DNA from: Alteromonas mediterranea DE
GTDB taxonomy: Bacteria; Pseudomonadota; Gammaproteobacteria; Enterobacterales; Alteromonadaceae
Direction of reading: 5' to 3'
Assembly: GCF_000020585.3 (NCBI RefSeq)
Contig: NC_011138.3
Location: forward strand, 2,395,148-2,459,147
Length of the DNA: 64,000 nucleotides
Position 1 is the stretch's first letter, and every line of letters begins with the position of its first letter. Under the pieces are notes generated by a model. The model was given only the letters and a program-made list of their open reading frames with translations. It was not told the origin of the DNA and made no database searches. Both the position numbers and the translations under genes were made by a program. Shown here in pieces: positions 50,081 to 57,998 of the stretch.

Positions 50081-50916
50081 TAGCGACGCGCCATAAAGAC
50101 CAGTTTTTCAAACAAATGAATGTCTTGCTCATTTTTAAGTAAAGCACCGTATAGTGGCGGTATTGCTGCTTTGCCGTCTTTTGAATGCAGCGCTTCAGGT
50201 GGAATATCTTCAGCGACAAGTAGCTTTAACCAATCTATCAGTTCAGAGGTAGAAGGCTTCTTCTTGAGGCCTGGTACATCGCGAATTTCGAAAAAGGCTT
50301 TCAACGCTTCATCAAGCAGCTTTTTCTTTAGATCCGGGAAATGCACATTTACGATTTCTTGCATTTCATCTGGGTTCGGGAACTGAATATAGTGGAAGAA
50401 ACAACGACGCAAAAAGGCATCTGGCAGCTCTTTTTCATTGTTCGACGTGATAATTACAATAGGACGCTGCTTCGCGACTACACGCTCTTGTGTTTCGTAA
50501 ACGAAGAATTCCATCTTATCGAGCTCTAACAGTAAGTCGTTAGGAAATTCGATATCGGCTTTATCAATTTCATCGATGAGGAGAACAGGACGTTTTTCCG
50601 CACTGAATGCTTCCCACAGCTTACCTTTTACAATGTAATTACTGATGTCGTGAACGCGGTCGTCACCTAATTGGGAATCGCGAAGGCGCGATACCGCGTC
50701 GTATTCGTACAAGCCCTGCTGCGCTTTCGTAGTTGACTTAATATGCCATTGGATGAGTTCAGTACCTAAACTCTCGGCTAGCTCTTCGGCAAGCATGGTT
50801 TTACCTGTGCCCGGCTCACCTTTAATAAGTAGCGGGCGCTCTAAGGTAATGGCAGCGTTAACCGCCAGCTGTAAGTCTTTGGTTGCGATATAATTAGACG
50901 TGCCACTAAAAGCCAT
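50080..50916 (-). CDS. MoxR-family AAA+ ATPase
   Basis: The 278-residue protein (start at 50916, MAFSGTSNYIATKDL) has Walker A GEPGTGKTML, Walker B RPVLLIDEIDKAD, and sensor region PIVIITSNNEKELPDAFLRRC. It belongs to the MoxR/CoxD chaperone ATPases. Its stop overlaps the VWA gene start, forming the usual MoxR-VWA pair. Presence beside a MocA-like protein suggests a cofactor-insertion role. Confidence 0.9.
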   Translation of the reverse strand: MAFSGTSNYIATKDLQLAVNAAITLERPLLIKGEPGTGKTMLAEELAESLGTELIQWHIKSTTKAQQGLYEYDAVSRLRDSQLGDDRVHDISNYIVKGKLWEAFSAEKRPVLLIDEIDKADIEFPNDLLLELDKMEFFVYETQERVVAKQRPIVIITSNNEKELPDAFLRRCFFHYIQFPNPDEMQEIVNVHFPDLKKKLLDEALKAFFEIRDVPGLKKKPSTSELIDWLKLLVAEDIPPEALHSKDGKAAIPPLYGALLKNEQDIHLFEKLVFMARR

Positions 50917-51080
50917 TATTGTTGTACTCCGTTTAATTTTTCGTCTTTGCAATTTTTACTATATTATCAAGGCACCTAGATGATTGCCCATAGATATAAC
51001 ATATAGCTAAAAAACACTTTGCATTTTACAGTTTGGGACCAATGATATAGGGGTATGACGAAATCCCCTAATTTAGGCTG

Positions 51081-51118
51081 TGAATTATTAACTATCACGT
51101 GCGCTGAATTATTAACTA
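51081..51118 (+). repeat. 14-bp direct repeat upstream of cysK
   Basis: TGAATTATTAACTA occurs at 51081-51094 and again at 51105-51118, a 24-bp period. The copies lie about 70 bp before cysK, between a TAGGGG/CCCCTA hairpin (51046-51070) and the gene. A regulator such as CysB could bind here, but I see no match to a known box. Confidence 0.55.
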
Positions 51119-51186
51119 CTAAAAAGGTCGTACAGATCACGACAGACGGGGTTTCCTTTAAATCAGGAACGAGGTAAGGATTTATA

Positions 51187-52152
51187 ATGAACGTATTTGA
51201 CGACAATTCCCTATCTATTGGCCGCACGCCACTAGTTAAGCTAAACCGCGTAACATCAGGTAATGTGTACGCTAAGATTGAATCGCGCAACCCAAGTTTC
51301 AGCGTTAAGTGCCGTATTGGTGCGAACATGATTTGGGATGCTGAAAAGCGCGGTGTCCTTACCGAAGGTAAAGAGATTGTAGAGCCTACCAGCGGTAACA
51401 CAGGTATAGCTCTTGCGTTTGTCGCTGCCTCTCGCGGTTACAAACTAACGCTTACTATGCCTAGCAGCATGAGCCTAGAGCGCCGCAAGCTACTTAAAGC
51501 ATTAGGCGCAAACCTAGTGCTAACAGAAGCGCCTAAAGGCATGAAAGGTGCGGTTGCTGCTGCACAAGAAATTGTGGCTTCAGATCCAGATAAGTACGTA
51601 TTGCTGCAGCAGTTTGACAACCCAGCTAACCCAGCAATTCACGAAAAAACCACTGGCCCTGAGATTTGGGAAGATACAGACGGTAAAGTAGACGCGTTTG
51701 TAGCAGGTGTTGGTACCGGTGGTACGATTACCGGTGTAAGCCGATACCTAAAAAATACCCAAGGTAAAGCTATTACGTCTATCGCAGTAGAACCAACGGA
51801 CTCACCGGTTATCACGCAAGCGCTTGCGGGTGAAGAACTCACACCTGGACCACACAAAATCCAAGGCATTGGCGCAGGTTTCATTCCAGGTAACCTAGAC
51901 TTAGACTTAATTGACGAAGTTGAGCAAGTAACCAACGATGAATGTATGGACATGGCGCGTAAGCTTATGACCGACGAAGGTATTCTTGCCGGTATTTCTT
52001 CTGGTGCTGCAGTTGTGGCTGCAAAGCGCTTTGCCGAACGCCCAGAGAACAAAGACAAAGTTGTGGTTGTTCTGCTAGCTAGCGGTACCGAACGTTATCT
52101 AAGTAGCCCGCTATTTGCTGGTGCATTTGACGAGCAAGAAGAAGTTCAATAA
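51187..52152 (+). CDS. cysK: Cysteine synthase A
   Basis: CysK makes cysteine from O-acetylserine and sulfide with PLP. The 321 residues show the PLP lysine Lys41 in [33 protein letters not shown], and [16 protein letters not shown]. The length matches E. coli CysK (323). It ends in a strong terminator. Confidence 0.96.
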   Translation: MNVFDDNSLSIGRTPLVKLNRVTSGNVYAKIESRNPSFSVKCRIGANMIWDAEKRGVLTEGKEIVEPTSGNTGIALAFVAASRGYKLTLTMPSSMSLERRKLLKALGANLVLTEAPKGMKGAVAAAQEIVASDPDKYVLLQQFDNPANPAIHEKTTGPEIWEDTDGKVDAFVAGVGTGGTITGVSRYLKNTQGKAITSIAVEPTDSPVITQALAGEELTPGPHKIQGIGAGFIPGNLDLDLIDEVEQVTNDECMDMARKLMTDEGILAGISSGAAVVAAKRFAERPENKDKVVVVLLASGTERYLSSPLFAGAFDEQEEVQ

Positions 52153-52174
52153 AAACGCTATGTTTTAATTAGAG

Positions 52175-52206
52175 AAGCGAGGCATTTGTTGAAGCCTCGC
52201 TTTTTT
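52175..52206 (+). terminator. cysK terminator
   Basis: AAGCGAGGC and GCCTCGCTT form a 9-bp stem with a 10-base loop followed by six T, starting 23 bp after the cysK stop. It is a strong intrinsic terminator. Confidence 0.88.
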
Positions 52207-52395
52207 GTTTCAATCAGCCTTAGATGACTTCCCTATCCTACCTCTTGCGTTACGCCCCTCCATTCCTTACTTTGCTTTTCCATTAAATATTGTGAATAAT
52301 CAAGCAATAGCTTATTGAAGCGAGCAGTACATTGACTTCATTAAGATATAAAACTATCAATAAGAAACGGACGTCTTTAATTTAAGGTATATCAA

Positions 52396-52854
52396 ATGAA
52401 AACGCGTATGTGGTACGCCCTTTTGGGGCTTTTTACAGTTTTGATTTTATCCGGCTGCGGTGAAAAAGAAGAAGGCATTGGCCGCTACGGCATGCTAGAC
52501 GAGAGCACTCCCGAGTACACTACCGTGAAATTTCTAAAAAGTGTTTATGAAGACGACAACTTAGATACTGCGATACAGCTTTCTAGCGAAAAATTATCCA
52601 GAATACTCACCCGATATCATACGAATAGTAACGTTCAACGCCACTTGCTTAATTTAAAATACGACACAGTGACAGTTACCCCTCAAAGCGCGGGACGGGT
52701 TGGCAGAAACGAGTTTTCAGAAAAATCAACGATTACCGTGTTTTTAAGCGGCAACTATAACGGCGATAAAGTAGAAGACCTACGAAGCCTGGATTTGATT
52801 AAAGAAGATGGCGAGTGGAAGGTTAACAAGATTCACCCTGACGCCTATTTATAA
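52396..52854 (+). CDS. Small lipoprotein, unknown function
   Basis: The 152-residue protein has a lipoprotein signal (MWYALLGLFTVLILSGC) with Cys as lipid site. A mature domain follows that contains TPEYTTVKFLKSVYEDDNLDTAI and a C-terminal DGEWKVNKIHPDAYL. This resembles small NTF2-like or DUF-type lipoproteins, but I cannot name it. It is the last core gene before the cassette array. Confidence 0.7.
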   Translation: MKTRMWYALLGLFTVLILSGCGEKEEGIGRYGMLDESTPEYTTVKFLKSVYEDDNLDTAIQLSSEKLSRILTRYHTNSNVQRHLLNLKYDTVTVTPQSAGRVGRNEFSEKSTITVFLSGNYNGDKVEDLRSLDLIKEDGEWKVNKIHPDAYL

Positions 52855-53038
52855 TTAGCAAGAATTACTGTTTTTATAACCAGCGCTTCAGTCTTTTGCT
52901 ATAGGTAAAAATAAAAGAGAAATTTTCCGGCTTTCAATCTAAAAAACCTTTTGTTTTTATTTGATAATCTGTTCCAAATAAAAAGTGATATACGGAAATT
53001 TTCCACCTTACATAAAGGATTTTTCCTTACACTAAATT

Positions 53039-53045
53039 GTTATGT
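53039..53045 (+). other. Left boundary of the cassette array (attI-like junction)
   Basis: GTTATGT here is the reverse complement of ACATAAC at 53315, the R'' core of the first attC. This shows that the first cassette begins at 53040 with TTATGT, and the sequence left of it would be the attI side. No integrase gene or obvious attI repeat is seen between the lipoprotein gene and this point. Confidence 0.65.
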
Positions 53046-53093
53046 GTTTTGCCCCGCATATAACTTTTTTATTCATGGGCATGGAGAAATAAA

Positions 53094-53276
53094 ATGAAAA
53101 AAATAACTGTATCTTTAGCTGTAACCGTTGCTTTATTTACTGCTAGCGCTTTTGCGTCACCTTTAATCAATCAGTGGGCAGGAAGTGGAGCTGATGCCGA
53201 TAAATGGTTTTGTGAATATGGTGATGGTGAAATAATAGTTATTTATGCAAATAGGAATTGCCCTATGTCTAATTAA
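53094..53276 (+). CDS. Cassette A: small exported protein
   Basis: The 60-residue protein starts with a clear signal peptide (MKKITVSLAVTVALFTASAFA), leaving a mature peptide of about 39 residues with two cysteines. A GGAG site lies eight bases before the ATG. It is the only gene of the first cassette, ahead of an attC site at 53315. I do not recognise it. Confidence 0.6.
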   Translation: MKKITVSLAVTVALFTASAFASPLINQWAGSGADADKWFCEYGDGEIIVIYANRNCPMSN

Positions 53277-53314
53277 TCACAAGCAATAATAGTTCGATAG
53301 AGTACAAATAAAGC

Positions 53315-53412
53315 ACATAACAAGCGCATAAAGACGGGACTGCTAACAGTTTGCTCGGTTCCGCTCCGCTTCACATTTTAGCAAACTATTATCAGCCCCT
53401 TATGCGGGCGTT
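53315..53412 (+). other. attC site A (R' split by an IS)
   Basis: R'' is ACATAAC (53315-53321) and the site ends CAGCCCCTTATGCGGGCGTT, much like Vibrio cholerae repeats. After GTT the IS1111-type element begins. Past the element the sequence resumes as ATGTGCC at 55027, so the original R' reads GTT|ATGT, the exact reverse complement of R''. Confidence 0.85.
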
Positions 53413-53500
53413 GGTATGACTCCCTTTGTCAACCCTGAACGCGTGCTTCCCTGACATTGTTTCAGCCCATAATTAGCTTTGTTTCTCACTCATAATAAAT

Positions 53501-53732
53501 GAGCTAACGCACCGGATGAGGCAGTAATGTCGTCGGTTGGTATGCTGGTATTCGTAGATTACTTATTCATTGAATAAGCAGAGCTGACCTTACATGTTCC
53601 GCCGTAGCCCGGTGACCGCTCAGCCTTTCTCATCAGTCTAGGCTCGTGGTTCAACAACCGTTAGGTTGTTGCCATCATAACGCCCTCGTAGGTTGTGCCA
53701 CATCCCGCGGCCTGATCCGAATGCGTTAGCTC
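53501..53732 (-). ncRNA. Candidate seekRNA/bridge RNA of IS copy 1
   Basis: The region downstream of the transposase is bounded by a long-range stem, GAGCTAACGCACCGGAT starting at 53501 with ATCCGAATGCGTTAGCTC (53715-53732). A strong hairpin CAACAACC-GTTA-GGTTGTTG lies near 53652. CATAACGCCC (53676-53685) is the reverse complement of GGGCGTT|ATG, the target across the insertion point. GTTGGTATG (53536-53544) equals the left junction of the element. IS1111 elements are known to encode their guide RNA in this position. Confidence 0.6.
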
Positions 53733-53743
53733 AAACTCGTTTA

Positions 53744-54917
53744 TCATGCAGGTACTCGGCTCAGTCTTAGTTTTGGATTAACCGGTGTAAGTACCACTTC
53801 CTTTGCAATAGCCCAGATGTATGCCGCCATTTCTCTAGCTATTGCGGTAATGATTAAATTGTAGTGTTTACCCTTTTTACTCATGCGCTGGTAGCGTTTG
53901 CACAAGCGAAGCTGTGCTTTCCAAGCGAAGCTGTGCTTTCCAAGCGATATCGACGATGTCTTTAGGTAAGCCTTCCTGCCTTAACTGTAATTCGGTAGAG
54001 ACATTGGCCGGATAACGATAGCTGTGTGCACCTTCAATCAGTAAACGCCTTGCTCTTCCATTTCCCGCTTTAGTAATGGCGCCTAAGTGTCGCTTTCCAC
54101 CTGATGATTGTTCACTGGGAACTAAGCCCAGATAAGCCATGAGCTTTCTGGGATGGTCGAAGCGGTGTAAATCACCGAGCTCTGCCACCACACCAACAGC
54201 AACGAGCAATCGAACGCCTCGCATCGCCTGAACGGCTTTCACAACTGGATAATAACGCCATTGGTGTACATGATGGGTTAACTCATTGTCGAGCCTTTCC
54301 AGTCGCCGGATACGCTCTTCTATGGTTTGCAATTGTTCTTGTAAGACAATTTGCTGGGCCGGGTGAGGCAATATCAATTCCGTGAGCCAACGAAGGTGCT
54401 TCTTCGACCAGTTGGCAGTACCTTCATAGCGTATGTTATTTCGCAAAAGTAGAGCTTTAAGCTGGTACTTCGCTTCTTTTAAATCCTTCATTGCGGCTTC
54501 TCGAGCTCGAGATAAATCCCGCACAGCTTCATCTTCCGGCTCGGGCACATAGATGGGTGTAAGGTCTTCAGACTTTAGCGACCTAACGAGTTTAAGCGCA
54601 TCTCGGCGGTCGGTTTTAATTCGCTCTCCTGGCTTTTTGGGAATAAGAGACGGAGCCACTACATAGCAACAATGCCCAAGACTGGTAATGAGACGATATA
54701 TCCAGTAGCCACATGGCCCTGCTTCGTAAACAACGTGAAGTGTTGCACCAGGGTATTTAGATTCAAACTGGCGGAGCAGCTTTTTGACACTGACCTTAGA
54801 TGAGGGAATACGCCCATAATGAACAGGTGCTGCACCTCGCTGTTCTTCACAATAAGCAACCTCATGAAACTCTTTATGCGTATCCAACCCTATAAAAATC
54901 ATGCTATGTTTGTTCAT
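53744..54917 (-). pseudogene. IS110/IS1111-family transposase, C-terminus frameshifted
   Basis: The N-terminal DEDD domain starts MNKHSMIFIGLDTHKEF, and the C-terminal Transposase_20 domain includes MRGVRLLVAVGVVAELGD and AYLGLVPSEQSSGGKRHLG. I chose the ATG at 54917, five bases after a GGAGG site. A 19-bp tandem duplication (53904-53922, 53923-53941) shifts the frame, so the present product stops at 53877. Removing one unit restores LRLCKRYQRMSKKGKHYNL and about 45 more residues to a stop at 53744. The remaining protein may or may not be active. Confidence 0.85.
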
Positions 54918-55051
54918 GCTAGCCTCCAAATTGATTTAGTATTGAACAAACTAATTATGGCTCTGGCTGAAAAGTTAACCCACGAAAATGCGGGGGCTAG
55001 CACTTTTACAGGGAGTCATTGTGTCTATGTGCCACTTAGAATAAGAAACCT

Positions 55052-55342
55052 ATGACTAGAATTTTTCATACTCAACTCAACTTAAAGTCACTTATCAAAA
55101 TATCTGCAACCATCAACTTTATAGGTGGATTAGTATTTGGAGTTCTCATTTTTATTATTGCGCTTTTCGGAGAACCGACCATAGTCGATTTAATTTCAGT
55201 GATAGCAACACCGGCAGTTTCGGTTGTAAATGGCGTTATGATGGCCTTAGTAGCGTATCCATTTTATAAACGGTGGTGTGCAAAAATTAAAGGTCAGAAA
55301 GTTAGTGGTTTTTTCGTGGAAGTATCAAGCGATGGTACATAA
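55052..55342 (+). CDS. Cassette B: two-helix membrane protein
   Basis: The 96-residue protein has two hydrophobic segments (FIGGLVFGVLIFIIALFG and SVIATPAVSVVNGVMMALVAYPF) and a short basic C-terminal part, probably an inner-membrane protein. Its stop codon lies within the attC R'' core. I recognise no family. It is the first gene after IS copy 1. Confidence 0.6.
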   Translation: MTRIFHTQLNLKSLIKISATINFIGGLVFGVLIFIIALFGEPTIVDLISVIATPAVSVVNGVMMALVAYPFYKRWCAKIKGQKVSGFFVEVSSDGT

Positions 55343-55444
55343 CAAAAAAATCAAGTCACTCACTTCGTTCGCTGGGACGCAAACACGCAGGGCGGCTGCG
55401 CCATTATGCCCCACATGTCTGCGCCCGTTATTGGAAAGTTATAT
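55337..55444 (+). other. attC site B
   Basis: R'' is ACATAAC and R' is GTTATAT. Between them GGGACGCAAACACGC and the reversed arm ending GTCTGCGCCC form the imperfect stem typical of attC. R'' matches the reconstructed start of its own cassette (GTT|ATGT across the IS). Confidence 0.88.
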
Positions 55445-55496
55445 GCGCTGAAGATTCAGCTTGTTCGTCAGGCAACTAATAATATTAAGGAATGAT

Positions 55497-56345
55497 ATGT
55501 CAATCGAAAATGCACTTGTTCGCTCAACTGTTAGAGTAATGGCGGGTAAAAATGGACAAGAACCTTTTTCCGTAGGGACTGGGTTTTACTATAAAGTGCA
55601 AGACCCAAAAACATCGAATGCGAAAATTTTTATCTTAACAAATAAGCACGTTGTGAATGGTGCAGATTATATTAGGTTTGTTCATTCTTATGCGGACTCT
55701 CTTGAAGACTTAGACGAACATCACCAGCCTGTTGGAAGAGTTGATAAAACAGAACAACTTCCAATTGCACCATTTGTATATAACCATCCAAACGCCGATA
55801 TAGACCTTTGTGCTATTGATGTGACCATCATATTGGCTCCTATACTAAATTCAGGGAAAAAGCTTCGAAGTATGGTTCTTGATTCAAGCTGGATGGTTAA
55901 AGACGAAGATAAAAAGCATGTTAGGGATATAGAGCAAGTTTTGGTAGTTGGCTATCCCCGAGGCATTTGGGATCATCACAATAATATGCCCATCTCTCGC
56001 ATCGGAAATACAGCGACTCATCCTTTCGCGAATTATCAGGATAAACAGGATTTTCTTATTGATGTAGCAGCTTTTCAAGGCTCAAGCGGATCACCAGTTT
56101 TCTCGTATGAAGCACCAATGTTCAGGCAAGCTAGTGGTGCATATACTCCGGGAACCAAAGTAAACCTTATAGGTGTTGTTTGGGGCGTTATCGAGTCAAG
56201 CGTAGAGGGGGATTTAAAAGTCATAGAAATCCCTTCTGCATTAAAGCATGTGCCAGTTATGAATGCTTCATTGAACCTTGCCTTAGCGCTTCATGCTGAT
56301 GTAATTAAAGATCTAGATGCGTTAATTTTGCCCACAATTAAATGA
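55497..56345 (+). CDS. Cassette C: trypsin-like serine protease
   Basis: The 282-residue protein has a chymotrypsin-fold triad: His51 in ILTNKHVVNGAD, Asp103 in NADIDLCAID and Ser199 in FQGSSGSPVFS. There is no signal peptide, so it appears cytoplasmic, which is unusual for this fold and hints at regulated or defence-type proteolysis. I chose 55497 because AAGGA lies four bases upstream; 55461 would start inside attC-proximal sequence. It is the longest cassette gene here. Confidence 0.82.
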   Translation: MSIENALVRSTVRVMAGKNGQEPFSVGTGFYYKVQDPKTSNAKIFILTNKHVVNGADYIRFVHSYADSLEDLDEHHQPVGRVDKTEQLPIAPFVYNHPNADIDLCAIDVTIILAPILNSGKKLRSMVLDSSWMVKDEDKKHVRDIEQVLVVGYPRGIWDHHNNMPISRIGNTATHPFANYQDKQDFLIDVAAFQGSSGSPVFSYEAPMFRQASGAYTPGTKVNLIGVVWGVIESSVEGDLKVIEIPSALKHVPVMNASLNLALALHADVIKDLDALILPTIK

Positions 56346-56358
56346 CGTTGGCATGCGC

Positions 56359-56466
56359 ATATAACAACTCAATAAACTCACTCACTTCGTTCGCTGGGAC
56401 GCATACACGCGGGGCGGCTTCGCCATTATGCCCCACATGCCTGCGCCCGTTATTGAAAAGTTATAA
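56359..56466 (+). other. attC site C
   Basis: R'' is ATATAAC (56359-56365) and R' is GTTATAA (56460-56466). The inner part is nearly identical to site B. R'' matches the cassette's own start TTATAT at 55439. Confidence 0.88.
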
Positions 56467-56778
56467 GGCGTCAGCCTAAACTTCGTTTGGCTTTATAAAA
56501 ATCCCAGTACAACTACCCTCACCTGTTCTCATTAGCATCGCTCTGGCTTGTGGTAAGTTTAAATCCGCCGCTTTCAATTCAAAGCTGGTGTAATAGGCGC
56601 TTTATCGCCAAATTCTTATTTTCAGCCAGCAAGCGCCATTACACTTGATAGTTAAAATGGCGGCTAGCTTCTGCAAAATCAAAAATATCAATGCACAGTC
56701 GTTTTGCTTGTTTGTGTTAACAATCAATCGTATGCTGGCTTTATCAGTTTTTAAAAAGACCAAAGGAACTGGCTTTGC
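56467..56778 (+). other. Cassette D body without a convincing gene
   Basis: This cassette (TTATAA at 56461 to R'' TTATAAC at 56779) has no good coding region. An open frame starting at 56657 (MAASFCKIKNINAQ...) reads on through the attC to 57010, so it is probably not translated as such. A palindromic segment is seen around TGGCGCTTGCTGGCTG on the reverse strand. It may be non-coding or regulatory. Confidence 0.5.
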
Positions 56779-56894
56779 TTATAACAAGGCGCTCAAGACC
56801 ACTCCCTTAGGTCTCCTGGGACGCAAACATGTGGGCTGCTCACTTCGTTCGGATTTTAGCCCACATGCCTGCGTCCCTTATTTAAAAGTTATGT
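56779..56894 (+). other. attC site D
   Basis: R'' is TTATAAC and R' is GTTATGT. The stem arms are GGGACGCAAACATGTGGGC and GCCCACATGCCTGCGTCCC. R'' matches the cassette start TTATAA at 56461. Confidence 0.87.
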
Positions 56895-56909
56895 TCACAA
56901 GGACGAATT

Positions 56910-57335
56910 ATGAAATCAAGAATCTTAATTGGCATTTCTGGCGGCATTTTTACCATTGTGGTCTTCATTCTTGGCTTTATCACGTCTATATACTTAATGA
57001 CATCTACTGATGCAGCTAGCTACGCGAAGGAGCACGTAGATAATGGAAGGTTCATGCTCTACGCTTTAAAAAACATCGAAGATGGAGAAATCGAAAAAGC
57101 CAGAACCTCTCTAAGAAGTCATGTATCAATGAAAGTGCTTTTAGTAGATTCCTTTAGACTTCCGCCCACCAGTGAACGAGAAGACCAACTCATCAAAGAC
57201 TTTTATATGGAAGTGGCTGACTATTTCAATTCGCAAGGTGGCTTCAACGAAACAATGAAAGTAATGGAAAACGGGGAGTGGGTTACAAAGCCTACGCCAA
57301 CAATGGAGATCCTCAAGGGGTTTTCAACGAAGTGA
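56910..57335 (+). CDS. Cassette E: membrane-anchored protein
   Basis: The 141-residue protein has an N-terminal anchor (ILIGISGGIFTIVVFILGF) and a soluble, mostly helical remainder with FMLYALKNIEDGEIEKARTS and a conserved-looking DSFRLPPTSERED segment. No family is recognised. The single anchor suggests the bulk faces the periplasm. It begins 15 bp after R' of attC D. Confidence 0.6.
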   Translation: MKSRILIGISGGIFTIVVFILGFITSIYLMTSTDAASYAKEHVDNGRFMLYALKNIEDGEIEKARTSLRSHVSMKVLLVDSFRLPPTSEREDQLIKDFYMEVADYFNSQGGFNETMKVMENGEWVTKPTPTMEILKGFSTK

Positions 57336-57443
57336 ACATAACAAGTCAATCAACATACTCACTCCGTTCGCTGGGGCGCATACACGCAGGGCCGCTTCGC
57401 TATTAAGCCCTGCGTGCCTGCGCCCGTTATTGAAAAGTTATAT
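57336..57443 (+). other. attC site E
   Basis: R'' is ACATAAC and R' is GTTATAT; the inner part belongs to the B/C/I subtype. R'' matches the cassette start TTATGT at 56889. Confidence 0.87.
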
Positions 57444-57473
57444 TTCCCTCAAATTTTAAAAAATGGAGTTTTA

Positions 57474-57755
57474 ATGAGACCATATGCAAACTTAAAAACA
57501 AATAATTTAGGACTTGTCCTTATTATTGCTAGACTTCTCGCTTATGTGGGATTTGGTCTTTTATTTTTGTCTCTTATCATAGCGGTTAGTAAATATAGCG
57601 CGGGTATAAATACCTTTATGCATATCTCAGCTATTAGCCTCTTGCCCCATTCTCTATATTCTTTATTTGGGTCTTCTGTTCTTGCTTCTCTAATAGCTAT
57701 AGAAGACACCCTTAAAACAAAGAGCAATCGCTCTGTAAGTGAAAATAAAATATAA
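57474..57755 (+). CDS. Cassette F: two-helix membrane protein
   Basis: The 93-residue protein has two hydrophobic segments (LVLIIARLLAYVGFGLLFLSL and ISAISLLPHSLYSLFGSSVLA) and a short charged tail. I chose the ATG at 57474, with a GGAG site just upstream; 57414 lies inside the attC. It stops in the R'' core at 57750. No family is recognised. Confidence 0.6.
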   Translation: MRPYANLKTNNLGLVLIIARLLAYVGFGLLFLSLIIAVSKYSAGINTFMHISAISLLPHSLYSLFGSSVLASLIAIEDTLKTKSNRSVSENKI

Positions 57756-57781
57756 CAAGCGCATTAACACTCGCTGCGCTT
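57750..57781 (+). other. attC site F, left part
   Basis: R'' is ATATAAC (57750-57756), matching the cassette start TTATAT at 57438. The left arm runs to GCTGCGCTT and is then cut by an IS. The right part is at 59116-59200. Confidence 0.85.
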
Positions 57782-57998
57782 ATGTGGACTCCCCATAGTC
57801 AACAACTATTTTTACCGTTCAAGATGTAATGCGTGCTTATGTACGAGCTCATAATGGGAAGCTATCCCGGCTCTATGATATTTACGCGAACTTGATGCCA
57901 CATCTCGCTGGCGGGCTTTTATTCCCTGAGCGCAGCACTGGCTTACCAAGCTGATTTTTATCTTGTATGGCGCATTTAGTTGTTAACTTAAAACTAAA
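57782..57998 (-). ncRNA. Candidate guide-RNA region of the second IS
   Basis: This is the non-coding stretch downstream of the transposase. AGCGCAGC (57929-57936) is the reverse complement of GCTGCGCT, the left side of the target in attC F. GCTTATGT (57835-57842) repeats the left junction of the element. The matches are short (8 bases), so this is weaker evidence than for copy 1, but the layout is what IS1111 guide RNAs show. Confidence 0.42.

Larger units (their letters stand above)
53413..55026 (-). mobile_element. IS1111-group insertion sequence, copy 1 (1614 bp)
   Basis: The element sits in attC A. Subterminal inverted repeats ATGACTCCCT (53416-53425) and AGGGAGTCAT (55010-55019) lie 3 and 7 bp from the ends, which is the IS1111 hallmark. 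It holds an IS110-family transposase gene on the minus strand and a long non-coding region of about 330 bp downstream of it (53413-53743). The other copy at 61895-62847 shares both ends and occupies the same position in its attC. No target duplication is seen, as expected for this family. Confidence 0.9.

Noticed and set aside
56645..57010. 121-codon open frame in cassettes D-E
   Set aside because: It reads through an attC site and into the start of the next cassette's gene in another frame; not a credible gene as a whole.
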